From: Pseudomonadota bacterium
GTDB taxonomy: Bacteria > Pseudomonadota > Alphaproteobacteria > Sphingomonadales > Sphingomonadaceae
Direction of reading: 5' to 3'
Length of the DNA stretch: 29,196 nt
Assembly (NCBI GenBank): GCA_023424095.1
Contig: JAFAEG010000050.1
Span: 1 to 29,196 of the forward strand
The notes under the pieces were generated by a model. It was not told the origin of the DNA and ran no database searches. It worked only from the letters and a program-made list of their open reading frames with translations. The position numbers were made by a program, and so were the translations under genes. Below are positions 7,877 through 16,213 of the stretch, piece after piece. Each line of letters starts with the position of its first letter. Position 1 is the first letter of the stretch.

Positions 7877-8461
7877 CTACAGCCGACGGATCAACGTTGC
7901 GGCGGCGGCGAGCCAGGGGGGATCGGCGAGCACGGTCTGACGGCCGCCGCTGGCGAGCGGGAGGAGCTGGATCTTGCCACCGGCGTCAGCCGAAACAGGC
8001 TCCTCGCGGCCGATCAGGCGGCCGAAGACGTAGCGGCCGGCGGGGCGGGGGACGAGGACGTCGCGGTTCATCGCGTGGGCGAACTCGTCGGGGCCGAGGC
8101 GGTCGAGCCAGAGTTCGTCGCCGGCGCGATAATCGCCGACGCTGCTTTCGACGAGCACGGCGACCTGGGCGGGGCTGGGCCGGGGCGGCACGGCGACGCC
8201 CTCGCGGCGCGGCGCGTGGGCGCCGGACGCGCCGATGATCGCGGCGACCGGCACGTCCTCGCGGTCGGGCAAAGTGACGAGATCAGAAGCGGCGACATCG
8301 AGCGCGCGGGCGATGCGGTTCAGCCAGCCCATCGAAACCGTGCGCGTGCCGGTTTCGAGACGGCCGATCGTCTGCGGCGTGGTCGGCGGATCGCAGCGGT
8401 CGGCGACATCCTGAAGCGTCAGCTTGCGGGCCCGGCGGACCTCGCGAATGCGCGTGATCAT
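7877..8461 (-). CDS. XRE-family regulator with extra C-terminal domain
   Basis: A 194-residue DNA-binding protein. The helix-turn-helix is at residues 1-60: REVRRARKLTLQDVADRC, then TTPQTIGRLETGTRTVSMGW and LNRIARALDV. The C-terminal half (GDYRAGDELWLDRL, then DVLVPRPAGRYVFGRLI) has the shape of an S24/LexA-type beta domain, but I cannot identify a Ser-Lys pair, so it may be a sensing rather than a self-cleaving domain. The ATG at 8461 is preferred over the GTG three bases upstream because GAGGAG at 8468-8473 is six bases away. It is divergent from the DUF6456 gene and may control that shared region. Confidence 0.85.
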   Translation of the reverse strand: MITRIREVRRARKLTLQDVADRCDPPTTPQTIGRLETGTRTVSMGWLNRIARALDVAASDLVTLPDREDVPVAAIIGASGAHAPRREGVAVPPRPSPAQVAVLVESSVGDYRAGDELWLDRLGPDEFAHAMNRDVLVPRPAGRYVFGRLIGREEPVSADAGGKIQLLPLASGGRQTVLADPPWLAAAATLIRRL

Positions 8462-8486
8462 CACAATCTCCTCGCCTCGTTTTCTG

Positions 8487-8507
8487 GGCCCCGGCCTGCG
8501 CCGGGGT
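8487..8507. repeat. Short palindromic repeat (CCCCGGC/GCCGGGG)
   Basis: CCCCGGC at 8489-8495 and GCCGGGG at 8500-8506 around a CTGC loop, in the divergent gap between the XRE and DUF6456 genes. It resembles the intergenic hairpin repeats common in sphingomonads. Confidence 0.5.
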
Positions 8508-8595
8508 ACAGCGGCCAGGAACCGCTGCGGTTATTTCATTTTCCTACAGATGTGCAGCAATGGCAAGATGCTTCCGGTGATTCGGGAGCAGGATT

Positions 8596-9108
8596 GTGGC
8601 GAAGAGATTGCTGGAAGAACGATCGGTCATCGTCTCGGGCATGTCGCCCTCGGCGGGCGCGGCGCGGCCTGGCAAGGGACGGGGTATCATCCGCACTGGC
8701 CGTTCGGTGACGGTGAATGCGGCGGAATCGCCTCTGGGCTGGCTGCGCTCGCGCGGCCATGTCTCGGCGCGGCAATATGATGCGGGCGAGCAATTGCGCG
8801 GCGACTGGGAGGTGGCGCAGCTGGCGCCGTCGGTGACGATGCGCTGGGACGCGTCCGGCGTGTTGCAGCAGCCCGGTTCGACGGAAGGCCGGGTCGCGGC
8901 GACGCGGGCGCAGCTCGCGGCCAAGGGGCGGTTCGACAAGGCGGTGGCGGCGGTCGGCACGGGCCTCAGCGATATCCTCTGGCGGATCGTCTGCGCCGGC
9001 GAGGGGATGCGCGAGGCGGAGGCGGCGCTGGGCTGGCCGGCGCGCTCGGGCAAGCTGGTGCTGACCCTCGCGCTCGACCGGCTGGCCGATCATTACGGGA
9101 TGCGATAG
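8596..9108 (+). CDS. DUF6456 domain protein
   Basis: A 170-residue protein. From about residue 50 on it reads SPLGWLRSRGHVSARQYDAG, then EQLRGDWEVAQLAPSVTMRW, and AVGTGLSDILWRIVCAGEGM before AEAALGWPARSGKLVL and ALDRLADHYG. That C-terminal pattern matches the alphaproteobacterial DUF6456 family, often fused or adjacent to regulators and of unknown biochemical role. The GTG start at 8596 is supported by GGGAG at 8584-8588; an ATG at 8641 is the alternative. The basic N-terminus is poorly conserved. It is divergent from the XRE regulator, and the cytochrome gene follows on the same strand after 24 bp. Confidence 0.82.
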   Translation: MAKRLLEERSVIVSGMSPSAGAARPGKGRGIIRTGRSVTVNAAESPLGWLRSRGHVSARQYDAGEQLRGDWEVAQLAPSVTMRWDASGVLQQPGSTEGRVAATRAQLAAKGRFDKAVAAVGTGLSDILWRIVCAGEGMREAEAALGWPARSGKLVLTLALDRLADHYGMR

Positions 9109-9132
9109 GCAAAGCGGCTGGGGAGAGTGACG

Positions 9133-9963
9133 ATGCGGCGCTGGTTCCTGGCCATTGCCCTGCTCACCGCGTCGTGCGGCCAGAGCGCCCGCAACGTCGC
9201 GCCGGGTAATCAGAGTGCCGCTGCCGCACCGCTCATTTACGACCGGCTGGCGGACAATCCGGTCGAGCATGGGCACCGTATCGCCGACGTGCTGGGCTGC
9301 ACCGGCTGCCACAAGGCCGACCTGACCGGCGAGGATTGGGGGGATGCCGAATTCGGCATCCTGTGGACGTCGAACCTGTCGCGAGCCGTTGCCCGCTATG
9401 ACGATGCGCAACTCGAACGGGCGATCCGCGGCGGGCTTCGGCACGACGGCAGCGAGCTGCTCGCCATGCCCTCTTATCTGTTCACGCAGATCGGCGCGGA
9501 GGACATGGCGGCTTTGATCGCCTTTCTGCGCAGCGTGCCGCCGTCGGGCGTGGATCATCCGCGGCCTGCGCTTGGGCCCGCCGGGCGGCAGGAGCTGGCC
9601 GAGGGCAAATTGCATTATGCGCCGGCCGATGTCGCGCGGGAGGGCCGGATCTGGCCGCCGGACGCGGGGCCGGGCCATGCCCGGGGCCGGGCGATCGTGC
9701 GAGCGACCTGCGCGGAATGTCACCGGCTGAACCTGGGAGGGGCGCCCGATATCGATCCGCCGCGCCCGCCGCTGAGCGTCGTCGGCGCCTATGATCGCGC
9801 CGCGTTCCACATTTTGATGCGCAGCGGCAAGGGGATGGGGGATCGCGAGCTCAGGCTGATGAGCGAGGTGTCGCGCGGCCGCTACAACCGCTTCACCGAT
9901 CCCGAGATCGACGCGGTGTTCGACTATCTGGTCGCTGTCGCGCGCAAGGTCACGGCAAGCTGA
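9133..9963 (+). CDS. Diheme cytochrome c lipoprotein
   Basis: A 276-residue protein with two class-I type heme c sites: CTGCH at residues 56-60 and CAECH at 193-197. A lipobox (TASC, Cys15) predicts a periplasmic lipid anchor. Likely distal methionines are in AMPSYLF (about 112) and in the GKGMGD or RLMSEV segments (about 235-243). The two-domain layout resembles electron-transfer cytochromes that pair with membrane dehydrogenases. The ATG at 9133 is preferred over a GTG six bases earlier because GGGAGAG (9121-9127) then has proper spacing. The ExbD-like lipoprotein follows 16 bp downstream and is probably co-transcribed. Confidence 0.9.
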   Translation: MRRWFLAIALLTASCGQSARNVAPGNQSAAAAPLIYDRLADNPVEHGHRIADVLGCTGCHKADLTGEDWGDAEFGILWTSNLSRAVARYDDAQLERAIRGGLRHDGSELLAMPSYLFTQIGAEDMAALIAFLRSVPPSGVDHPRPALGPAGRQELAEGKLHYAPADVAREGRIWPPDAGPGHARGRAIVRATCAECHRLNLGGAPDIDPPRPPLSVVGAYDRAAFHILMRSGKGMGDRELRLMSEVSRGRYNRFTDPEIDAVFDYLVAVARKVTAS

Positions 9964-9979
9964 CGCAGAGGAGGGCGGA

Positions 9980-10819
9980 ATGACGGGAACAGGTATGCGG
10001 TGCGTGTTTCACGCCGGGGCTGCAGCATTTGCTTTTGCGCTCGCCGGCTGCGGGTCGGAAACTCCGGCTGACAAATTGCCGAACGGTCAGGCGCAGGCGA
10101 AGCCGCCCGCTGCTTCCGCCGCGCCGGCAGTGCCGCAATTGCGGGTCGAACTCGCCAATGGCGAATGCCAGCTGACATGGAACGGCACGCGGGTGAACGG
10201 TCAAGGGCTGCTCGACGCCGCCGTGCGCGAGCTGGAAGGCGTGATCCAGCGGGCGGGTGGCCCCGCCGGGGTAACGGAGAATTTGCTGACCGCCGCGGTC
10301 ACGGGAACTGCCGACACGCCCTGGCGCTGCGTCGGCGGCGCGGTCCATCAGTTGCGGCGCTCGGGCTATGCGCGGCTCGAGCTGAATTTCGATGGCGGCC
10401 CCGCCAAGCCGCTGGTCGTCGATCTGCCGATCGCGGTGCATGCGCCGCCGCCGCCGGTCGAGCCCGCGATCAACCGGGTGGCGGTGGGCGATGACGGGGC
10501 GACCCGGTGGAACGGCGCGGCGGTGCAGCCGGACGCGCTCCTGACATACCTGCGGGCCACGCAGCAGATGGTGCCGACGCCGCGGCTCGAGGTCGAGATG
10601 CAGGGGCAGACGAGACTGGCCGCAGCGCTGGCTGTCCTGGACGTCGTGCGGCGGGCGGGCGTGCCGATCGGGCCCGGAGCGGTCGAAGCGCCGCCGCCGG
10701 AAGCGCAGATCCCACAGCCAGATTTCGGCCCCCCGCCGCCGGTCGTTTCCGACGTGCCGCCGCCCGGCGATGCGTTCGAACTGGTCGGGCTGGAGCGGTT
10801 CGTCCCCGATCTGCGCTGA
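9980..10819 (+). CDS. Lipoprotein with ExbD/TolR-like domain (copy 1)
   Basis: A 279-residue predicted lipoprotein (LAGC, Cys24). It belongs to the same family as the three tandem genes at 14697-16924. Shared marks are GECQLTWNG, the signature TPWRCVGGAVHQLRRSGYAR with one Cys in each element, a Pro-rich hinge (APPPPVEPAINRV), then a second domain DGATRWNGAAVQPDALLTYL ending PRLEVEMQG and VLDVVRRAGVPIG, and the C-terminal LERFVPDLR. The second domain follows the order of ExbD/TolR periplasmic domains (small residue turn, L-x3-L, P-x-V-x-I, then a helix ending in AGV). Unlike ExbD there is no N-terminal membrane helix. AGAGGAGGG precedes the ATG. Role unknown; the ExbD link is inference. Confidence 0.8.
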   Translation: MTGTGMRCVFHAGAAAFAFALAGCGSETPADKLPNGQAQAKPPAASAAPAVPQLRVELANGECQLTWNGTRVNGQGLLDAAVRELEGVIQRAGGPAGVTENLLTAAVTGTADTPWRCVGGAVHQLRRSGYARLELNFDGGPAKPLVVDLPIAVHAPPPPVEPAINRVAVGDDGATRWNGAAVQPDALLTYLRATQQMVPTPRLEVEMQGQTRLAAALAVLDVVRRAGVPIGPGAVEAPPPEAQIPQPDFGPPPPVVSDVPPPGDAFELVGLERFVPDLR

Positions 10820-10843
10820 GCCGCGACAGCGCGCGGGGCCCGG

Positions 10844-12169
10844 TCAGAACGGGAAGAAGAACCAGATCGCGGCGACTCCGACGACCCAGGTGACCAGGTT
10901 CAGCGGAAGGCCGACGCGGACGAAATCCATGAAGCTGTACTTGCCGATCTTATGAACCAGCACGTTGGTCTGGTAGCCAAAGGGTGTGGCGAAGGCGGCG
11001 CTCGCCGAAACCATCACCGCCACGAGGAACGGGCGGGGATCGACGCCGAGCGTTTCGGCCAATGCCACCGCCAGCGGCGTGATCAACACGGCCACGGTGG
11101 CATTCGACAGCAATTCGGTCAGGAACAGGGTGGCGCCGTAGAGGATGGCCAGAGCAACAATCGGCGGCATGCCTTCGAGCGAGCCGATCAGCCGCTCGGT
11201 GGCCTGGCTGGCGAGGCCGCTTTCCTCAACCGCGATGCCGAGCACGATCATTCCGGCGATCAGCATCAGGATATCCGGGCGAAGCCCTGAATAGGCCTCG
11301 TCCGCGGTGATGATCCGGAGCAGGATCAGCAGCACCGCGCCGGCGAAGGCGCAGGCCGCGATCGGCGCGATGTTCAGCGCCGAGAGCGCGATCACGCCGA
11401 TGAAGACGAGCGCCGACACCATCGCGCGCAACGGGCGCAGCGGCCGTTGCTCCGCAAAGGCTTCCGGCGCGCCGACCTGCGAACCGGCGAGACCGGGATC
11501 ATCGACCTGCTGGAGCGCCTGCGCTTCCGGCACCGCCGCCGGCTCGCCGCGCCGTTCCGCCGCCCTCAGCAAGCGCGGACTGAACAGGAGCAGGTACAGA
11601 CCGCCGACCAGCGCGACGGAAAGGCCCACCGGCGTGATCTCGAAGATTCCGAAGCGCGGCTGCCCGGCGAGGCCGGCCATATTGTCCACCAGCAGGTTGG
11701 TGGAGGTGCCGATCAGGGTACAGCATCCGCCGAGCACGGCGGCGTAGGACAAGGGGATCAGGTAGCGCCGGGGCGGAAGCTTCATCGACTCCGCGACCTC
11801 GCGCACCAAAGGCGCGCTCAGCACCACGATCGGGGTGTTGTTCAGGAATGCGGAGGCCGCGCCGCACAGGCCGATCAGCACCCACAGGCCGGCCTGCCCG
11901 ATCCGCCGGCACAGGCGCACCATTGCCCGGATCGCGCTGTCCAGCAGGCCGGACAATTCCATCGCGTAGGCGATCACGAACAGCGAGGCCAAGGCGATGA
12001 TCGCCGGGCTGGCAAAGGCGCCCTGCACCTCGACCGGCCGGACCACGCCAGTGATCAGCAGAACGGCGGCGCCGGCCAGCGCGACGACATCGGCGCGCCC
12101 CTTGTCGAACACCAGCGCCAGGATGACGGCCGCCAGCACGACGAGCGTGACGATCTGATCGAAGACCAT
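10844..12169 (-). CDS. SLC13/DASS-family anion permease
   Basis: A 441-residue inner-membrane transporter with about 11 hydrophobic helices. The two inverted halves carry the paired motifs NNTPIVVLSAPL and NATVAVLITPLA, typical of SLC13 (divalent anion:sodium symporter)/CitT proteins that bring in dicarboxylates, sulfate or similar anions. GTSTNLLVDN is the conserved substrate/sodium loop of the first half. A central hydrophilic loop (about residues 205-250) replaces the TrkA-C domains seen in larger members. The start at 12169 is set by AAGGAG six bases upstream. The substrate cannot be told from sequence. Confidence 0.92.
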   Translation of the reverse strand: MVFDQIVTLVVLAAVILALVFDKGRADVVALAGAAVLLITGVVRPVEVQGAFASPAIIALASLFVIAYAMELSGLLDSAIRAMVRLCRRIGQAGLWVLIGLCGAASAFLNNTPIVVLSAPLVREVAESMKLPPRRYLIPLSYAAVLGGCCTLIGTSTNLLVDNMAGLAGQPRFGIFEITPVGLSVALVGGLYLLLFSPRLLRAAERRGEPAAVPEAQALQQVDDPGLAGSQVGAPEAFAEQRPLRPLRAMVSALVFIGVIALSALNIAPIAACAFAGAVLLILLRIITADEAYSGLRPDILMLIAGMIVLGIAVEESGLASQATERLIGSLEGMPPIVALAILYGATLFLTELLSNATVAVLITPLAVALAETLGVDPRPFLVAVMVSASAAFATPFGYQTNVLVHKIGKYSFMDFVRVGLPLNLVTWVVGVAAIWFFFPF

Positions 12170-12257
12170 GCCGGCTCCTTCGGCGGCTTTCCGCGCGGGC
12201 GCAAGGGCGGGGCAGAAAAACCGAAGCGCGCTCAAGCCTTTGTGCTAGAGCGTGGAC

Positions 12258-13052
12258 ATGAGCCTTCGCATCAGCATTGCCCGGTGGGCGGGCCTGTCCG
12301 CGCTGCTGGCGCTGACCGCCTGCGAGATCGGCACTGCGCCGGAAGCCGGCAACGGATTGCAAGCGCCGCCGCCGGCCAATCTTCAGAACCAGGCCATTGC
12401 CGCGCCGCCGCCGCCCGAGCCGCTACTCGACCGAGAGGCGCTGTTGATCGCGGCGATCCGGGCGCGCAGCGCCGCGGCGACCGGGGTGGACGACCGCGAG
12501 TCCCAGGCGCCGCTGGACGGACGGCGCTTCAGCTTTCGCATCCCGCTGGGCTGTGACCTGGTCGAGGGTGCGGCCGCCGATGGCGCGGCGCGGCATGACC
12601 CGACCACCCGGCGCGTGGCGCTGAGCGTCGCGGCGGAGCTGACCGCCGAGCATCCATTGGCGAAGGCGATTGCGGGCGACACGTTCGAGGCCGTCGAAGG
12701 CTTCTGGATTGCCGACCCCTGGCTGCTCGCGCCGCATTGCGGACCAGGCGATGCTGGCGCGGCCCCGATCGGCATCGCGCAATTCTTCACTGCCGAGGAT
12801 CCGCGCGGCGGACGCCGGAGCGGGCGGCCCTATGAGGCGCGCGAGGATTATCGCGAGGGCGAGACGCCGGCCGCCGGAGACTGGGAACTGGTCCTCGCCG
12901 GGCGACTGCGAAAGATCGGCGAGCGGGTGTTCCATTGTCAGGTTTCGGCGGACGGAGCGCCGCCCGCCTGCATCATCTCGGCGCGGTTCGATCAGGTCGA
13001 GATCGTCAACCGCCGCACCGGTGCGCGGCTGGCCGAGTGGCGTGCGGGCTAG
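12258..13052 (+). CDS. Hypothetical lipoprotein
   Basis: A 264-residue protein with signal peptide and lipobox (LTAC), then an Ala/Pro-rich linker. The mature domain has a regular helix and beta segments (GRRFSFRIPLGCDLVEG, FEAVEGFWIADPWLLAPHC, ELVLAGRLRKIGERVFHCQV) and several cysteines (GC, HC, HC, AC) that could form two disulfides. No family is recognised. The ATG at 12258 is preferred; GTG at 12252 is possible. No Shine-Dalgarno sequence is seen, so the start may be leaderless. It is divergent from the SLC13 gene, and its stop overlaps the convergent cupin gene's stop. Confidence 0.78.
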   Translation: MSLRISIARWAGLSALLALTACEIGTAPEAGNGLQAPPPANLQNQAIAAPPPPEPLLDREALLIAAIRARSAAATGVDDRESQAPLDGRRFSFRIPLGCDLVEGAAADGAARHDPTTRRVALSVAAELTAEHPLAKAIAGDTFEAVEGFWIADPWLLAPHCGPGDAGAAPIGIAQFFTAEDPRGGRRSGRPYEAREDYREGETPAAGDWELVLAGRLRKIGERVFHCQVSADGAPPACIISARFDQVEIVNRRTGARLAEWRAG

Positions 13053-13903
13053 CTTCCTGACACCGGCTGGTCGCGGTGGCGGCGGCGCAAATCGTCGAGC
13101 GAGAGCGTTTCGATCCGCTCGATCAGGGCGCGCTTGATCTCTGCTTCGTCCGCGCTTCGCAAGGCGGCCCGGTCGGCCGGATCGGCCAGCAACTCGCGCT
13201 TCAGCAGATCGGCGATGCGCGGCAGGGTCAGCGGCGTGAAGAGCAGGCTGAGATGCAGCGAGCGCGGCTCGAGATTGTCGCAGCGATGGTGATAGCCGGC
13301 CGGCACGAACAGCCAGTCGCCGGGGCGGAGGTCCGCGGTGAGCGCCTTTTCGGCCGGTGGCGCGGCTGGGAAGATGTGCATGCCCTCGACCGGATTGGCG
13401 ACCGGATCGGCGAAGATCTCCCAGCGTTTCGCGCCGTCGAGCTGGAGCACGACAAGGTCATAGGGATCGAAATGCAGTTCGAGCGCGCTGCCCGTGCCGG
13501 AGGTCGCGACCAGGCTCGCGCCGACATTGTCGCCCGTGTCCTCGGCCAGCGCCGCGCACAGCCTGCCGACGGCGGGGAGGCGGCGCTCGACGCGGTTGAC
13601 GATGAAGCCGGCATCCTCGCTCTGCATCTGGCGGACCATCTCGGCGCGCGCCGGCGCGGCGACCTTCACGAAGAGCGAGGGCACTTTCCGGCGGTTGCGG
13701 TAGAGCCGGATGTCCTCGGGCGGAAAGGTGCCGTCGGAGAGGCCGGACATCGCCGTTTCCCAGTCGATCAGCCCGGCGTGGCGGGCGGGATCGCCGGCCC
13801 GTTCGACATGCGGTTTGCGGGCGTCGAGCAGGGCGCGAAAGGCGTCGGCGGTGAGGGGCGTGACGAGGTCGGCCAGCGAGGCGATCGGCGGTGGCATCGT
13901 CAT
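13049..13903 (-). CDS. Cupin/JmjC-like 2-oxoglutarate oxygenase
   Basis: A 284-residue protein of the cupin_4 / JmjC-like group, to which the ribosomal oxygenases belong. The iron-binding HxD is H144-x-D146 (LHFDPYDLVVLQL), followed by QLDGAKRWEIF and a second motif LRPGDWLFVPAGYHHRCDN, whose H205 or H206 would be the third ligand. The C-terminal helical tail is the winged-helix-like region of this group. The likely reaction is iron- and 2-oxoglutarate-dependent hydroxylation of a protein or small-molecule substrate (family knowledge). No Shine-Dalgarno sequence precedes ATG 13903; an ATG at 13897 is an alternative. Divergent from the glutathione transferase. Confidence 0.85.
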   Translation of the reverse strand: MTMPPPIASLADLVTPLTADAFRALLDARKPHVERAGDPARHAGLIDWETAMSGLSDGTFPPEDIRLYRNRRKVPSLFVKVAAPARAEMVRQMQSEDAGFIVNRVERRLPAVGRLCAALAEDTGDNVGASLVATSGTGSALELHFDPYDLVVLQLDGAKRWEIFADPVANPVEGMHIFPAAPPAEKALTADLRPGDWLFVPAGYHHRCDNLEPRSLHLSLLFTPLTLPRIADLLKRELLADPADRAALRSADEAEIKRALIERIETLSLDDLRRRHRDQPVSGS

Positions 13904-14046
13904 GGCGCGCGAAGGTAGCGGCGCGGCGCGGCGGACGCCAGCCAGCTCGATGGTGCCGGCAGTTGTGATGGCTTGCCCGGCGGGTTATTCCAGTTGCGAT
14001 AGAAAACGAAGGCGGACGCAGAATCGCCTCGCAAGGGAGACGGATC

Positions 14047-14700
14047 ATGATCCTCTACGGCTCGTCCATGTCGCCATATGTCCGCAAGGTGCTGGCCTTC
14101 GCGGCGGAGAAGGGCATCGAACTCGAGTTGCGGCCCCTGGGCATCGGCGATCAGGATCCCGAGTTCCGCGCGGTGAGCCCCCTCGGGAAGATCCCGGCCC
14201 TGGCCGACGGCGATTTCGGAGTCGCGGATTCGAGCGCGATCATCGCCTATCTCGACGCGCTTCGACCGGAACCGAACTTGATCCCGACCGAAGCCAAAGC
14301 GCGGGCGACGTGCGTGTGGTGGGAGGAGTTCGCCGACACCGTGCTGATGGATTGCGGCAAGGCCCTGTTCTTCAACCGCGTCGTCTCGCCCATGTTCCTG
14401 AAGCGGCCCGGCGATCTCGCAGCGGCGGATCGGGCCGAGCGGGAAATGCTGCCGCCCTTGCTCGATTATCTGGAAGGCCAGGTGCCGGATGCGGGCGGCT
14501 TCCTGGTCGAGGACCGGATCACGCTCGCCGACCTCGCGGTGGCGAGCCCGTTCGCGAATCTGACCCGGCATCTGGGCATGGACATCAGCAGCCACCCGCG
14601 CACGCTGGCCTATGTCGACGCGACCCTGGCGCGGCCGAGCCTCAATGCATGGGTCGAGAAGGAAGCCCGCTTCTTCGCCAAGGTGCGCGCGGCGGCGTGA
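14047..14700 (+). CDS. Glutathione S-transferase
   Basis: A 217-residue cytosolic GST. The thioredoxin-fold N-terminus reads MILYGSSMSPYVRKV, with a serine in the catalytic position, then SPLGKIPAL and the glutathione gamma-glutamyl site ADSSAI. The C-terminal helical domain carries the conserved TLADLAVAS segment, near the family's N-capping box. AAGGGAG lies just upstream. The stop overlaps the GTG of the next lipoprotein (GTGA), so the two are translationally coupled, which is unusual given their different compartments. Substrate unknown. Confidence 0.92.
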   Translation: MILYGSSMSPYVRKVLAFAAEKGIELELRPLGIGDQDPEFRAVSPLGKIPALADGDFGVADSSAIIAYLDALRPEPNLIPTEAKARATCVWWEEFADTVLMDCGKALFFNRVVSPMFLKRPGDLAAADRAEREMLPPLLDYLEGQVPDAGGFLVEDRITLADLAVASPFANLTRHLGMDISSHPRTLAYVDATLARPSLNAWVEKEARFFAKVRAAA

Positions 14701-15443
14701 AGGTGCGGGCCGGCCTCGCTATGCTCCTTGCCTCGGTGGCCACGGGGTGCGGATCGAGCGGGAGTGGCGGCAAGGCGGTCACGCTCAGCGAACTCACGCC
14801 ACCGTTCGAGGTCGCATTGACTCTGGAAAGCGGTGAGTGCCGCGCCATGATTGTCGGCCAGACGGTCGATCGTGCGATGCTGGTGGCACGGGGGACGGAG
14901 GCGATCCGGACGTCGGTCCAGTTGCAGGAAGATCAGTTTGGCAGGGTGGACGAAGTGCCGTCCTTGCGGCTCCGCGAGCGAGCGGATTTGCCCTGGCGCT
15001 GCGTCGGCAGCGCGATCTTTCACATGGAGCGCGCCGGCTTCGCGCGACTGCTGTTCGAGCTGCCGGATGGCCGTCAGATCAAAGTCGATCTGCCGTTCGA
15101 TGACCCGAACGCGCCGCCACCGCCGATCCCGCCACAGATCAACCGCATCATGATCGGGCAGACCGGTCGGCCAAGTTGGAACGGCGCGCCGGTCACGGCG
15201 GAGCAGTTGGGCCTGCATCTGCGCGAGGCCGCGGCGATGCGACCCGAGCCGGAACTCGAAATTGATCCGTCGCCGGGCACGCGGCTGGACGCTGTGATTA
15301 GTCTCTTGGCTCAGGTCCGCGACGCCGGCATCGCCACGAGCAGGTCGGACCAGCAGATGGCACCCGGTACGGTCCACGATGACATCGGCCCCTGGGGGTT
15401 TCGGTTCGTGGGACTGGAGCGTTTCGCCGGAGACTTGAAATAG
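14697..15443 (+). CDS. Lipoprotein with ExbD/TolR-like domain (copy 2)
   Basis: A 248-residue member of the tandem family. It starts at GTG 14697, overlapping the GST stop by four bases. The signal peptide VKVRAGLAMLLASVATGC is lipobox-like, though Ala at -3 is weaker than usual. Domain 1 has ESGECRAMIVG and LPWRCVGSAIFHMERAGFAR. A hinge (NAPPPPIPPQINRI) leads to domain 2, GRPSWNGAPVTAEQLGLHLR, then PELEIDPSPGTRLDAVISLL and AQVRDAGI, the ExbD/TolR-like part. The C-terminus is GLERFAGDLK. The long in-frame extension upstream of 14697 is antisense to other genes and was not used. Confidence 0.83.
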   Translation: MKVRAGLAMLLASVATGCGSSGSGGKAVTLSELTPPFEVALTLESGECRAMIVGQTVDRAMLVARGTEAIRTSVQLQEDQFGRVDEVPSLRLRERADLPWRCVGSAIFHMERAGFARLLFELPDGRQIKVDLPFDDPNAPPPPIPPQINRIMIGQTGRPSWNGAPVTAEQLGLHLREAAAMRPEPELEIDPSPGTRLDAVISLLAQVRDAGIATSRSDQQMAPGTVHDDIGPWGFRFVGLERFAGDLK

Positions 15444-15498
15444 GCCCGGTTTCAACATGATTCGGCGGATCGGCTTCGTCGCGGCGCTGGCACTGCTG
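15435..15498 (+). repeat. Duplication junction, copy 1
   Basis: 64 bp covering the end of one lipoprotein gene, the gap and the start of the next. It matches 16150-16213 at 59 of 64 positions by manual count. It marks the tandem gene duplication. Confidence 0.8.
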
Positions 15499-16158
15499 GT
15501 CGCCGGTTGTGGCTCGGGTGCGGCCGACATCGCGGTCGATCGGGATGAGGCCCCGCCGGTCAAGGTTAGCCTGAGCATCCAGAACGGCGTGTGCCGCGCC
15601 ACCCTGAATGGCGAGCCGGGTGACGGGGACGCCCTGCTGGCGCGGGCCGTGCGCGTGCTGGAAGATTTCGTCCGGATGGAGGAACTGCAATATGGAAGCG
15701 TACGGGAACTCCCCGCCGTCCTAGTGCTTGGTACGCCGGACCTGCCTTGGCGTTGCGCCGCCGGAGCGATCCATCAGGTGCAGCGCGCCGGTTTCACGCG
15801 GCTATGGTTCAGCCGACAGGCTGCTCTGCCGCTGGCCTACGATCTGCCGCTGATCCTCGAGGGGGTGGTGCGCGAGACCGACAATACGAACCGAATCGTC
15901 ATCCAGGCGAACGGGAGCTTTCTTTGGAACGGTGGGTCGGCGACGGCGGAACAGGTCAGCGCGCATGTCCGGACCATGGGGACGATGCGGCCCCTTCCCC
16001 ATCTCGAGATTCGGGCGGAGCCGGCGGCGCGATATGACGAGGTGCTTGCCCTGTTGGCCCAGTTACCCCCGGCTGGCATACAATTGGTCCCCGGCGAATA
16101 TAGCGAGGTCGGCGTCGAATTGGCCGACCTCGAGCGCTACGCCGGAGAATTGAAATAG
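15457..16158 (+). CDS. Lipoprotein with ExbD/TolR-like domain (copy 3)
   Basis: A 233-residue family member with lipobox VAGC (about Cys19). Domain 1 reads QNGVCRATLNG and LPWRCAAGAIHQVQRAGFTR. The Pro hinge is replaced by VRETDNTNRIVI. Domain 2 is GSFLWNGGSATAEQVSAHVR, then MRPLPHLEIRAEPAARYDEV and LALLAQLPPAGI, with the C-terminus LERYAGELK. The start lies 13 bases after the previous stop, without a clear Shine-Dalgarno sequence. Both junctions around this gene are nearly the same sequence, so it arose with its right-hand neighbour by tandem duplication. Confidence 0.84.
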   Translation: MIRRIGFVAALALLVAGCGSGAADIAVDRDEAPPVKVSLSIQNGVCRATLNGEPGDGDALLARAVRVLEDFVRMEELQYGSVRELPAVLVLGTPDLPWRCAAGAIHQVQRAGFTRLWFSRQAALPLAYDLPLILEGVVRETDNTNRIVIQANGSFLWNGGSATAEQVSAHVRTMGTMRPLPHLEIRAEPAARYDEVLALLAQLPPAGIQLVPGEYSEVGVELADLERYAGELK

Positions 16159-16213
16159 GCCCGTTTTCAAAATGATGCGGCGGACCGGCTTCGTCGCGGC
16201 GCTGGCGCTGCTG
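16150..16213 (+). repeat. Duplication junction, copy 2
   Basis: The second copy of the 64-bp junction sequence (see 15435-15498), joining copies 3 and 4 of the lipoprotein family. Confidence 0.8.

Noticed and set aside
13710..14696. In-frame upstream extension of the lipoprotein at 14697
   Set aside because: It crosses the cupin and GST genes in other frames; the lipobox signal peptide defines the start at 14697.
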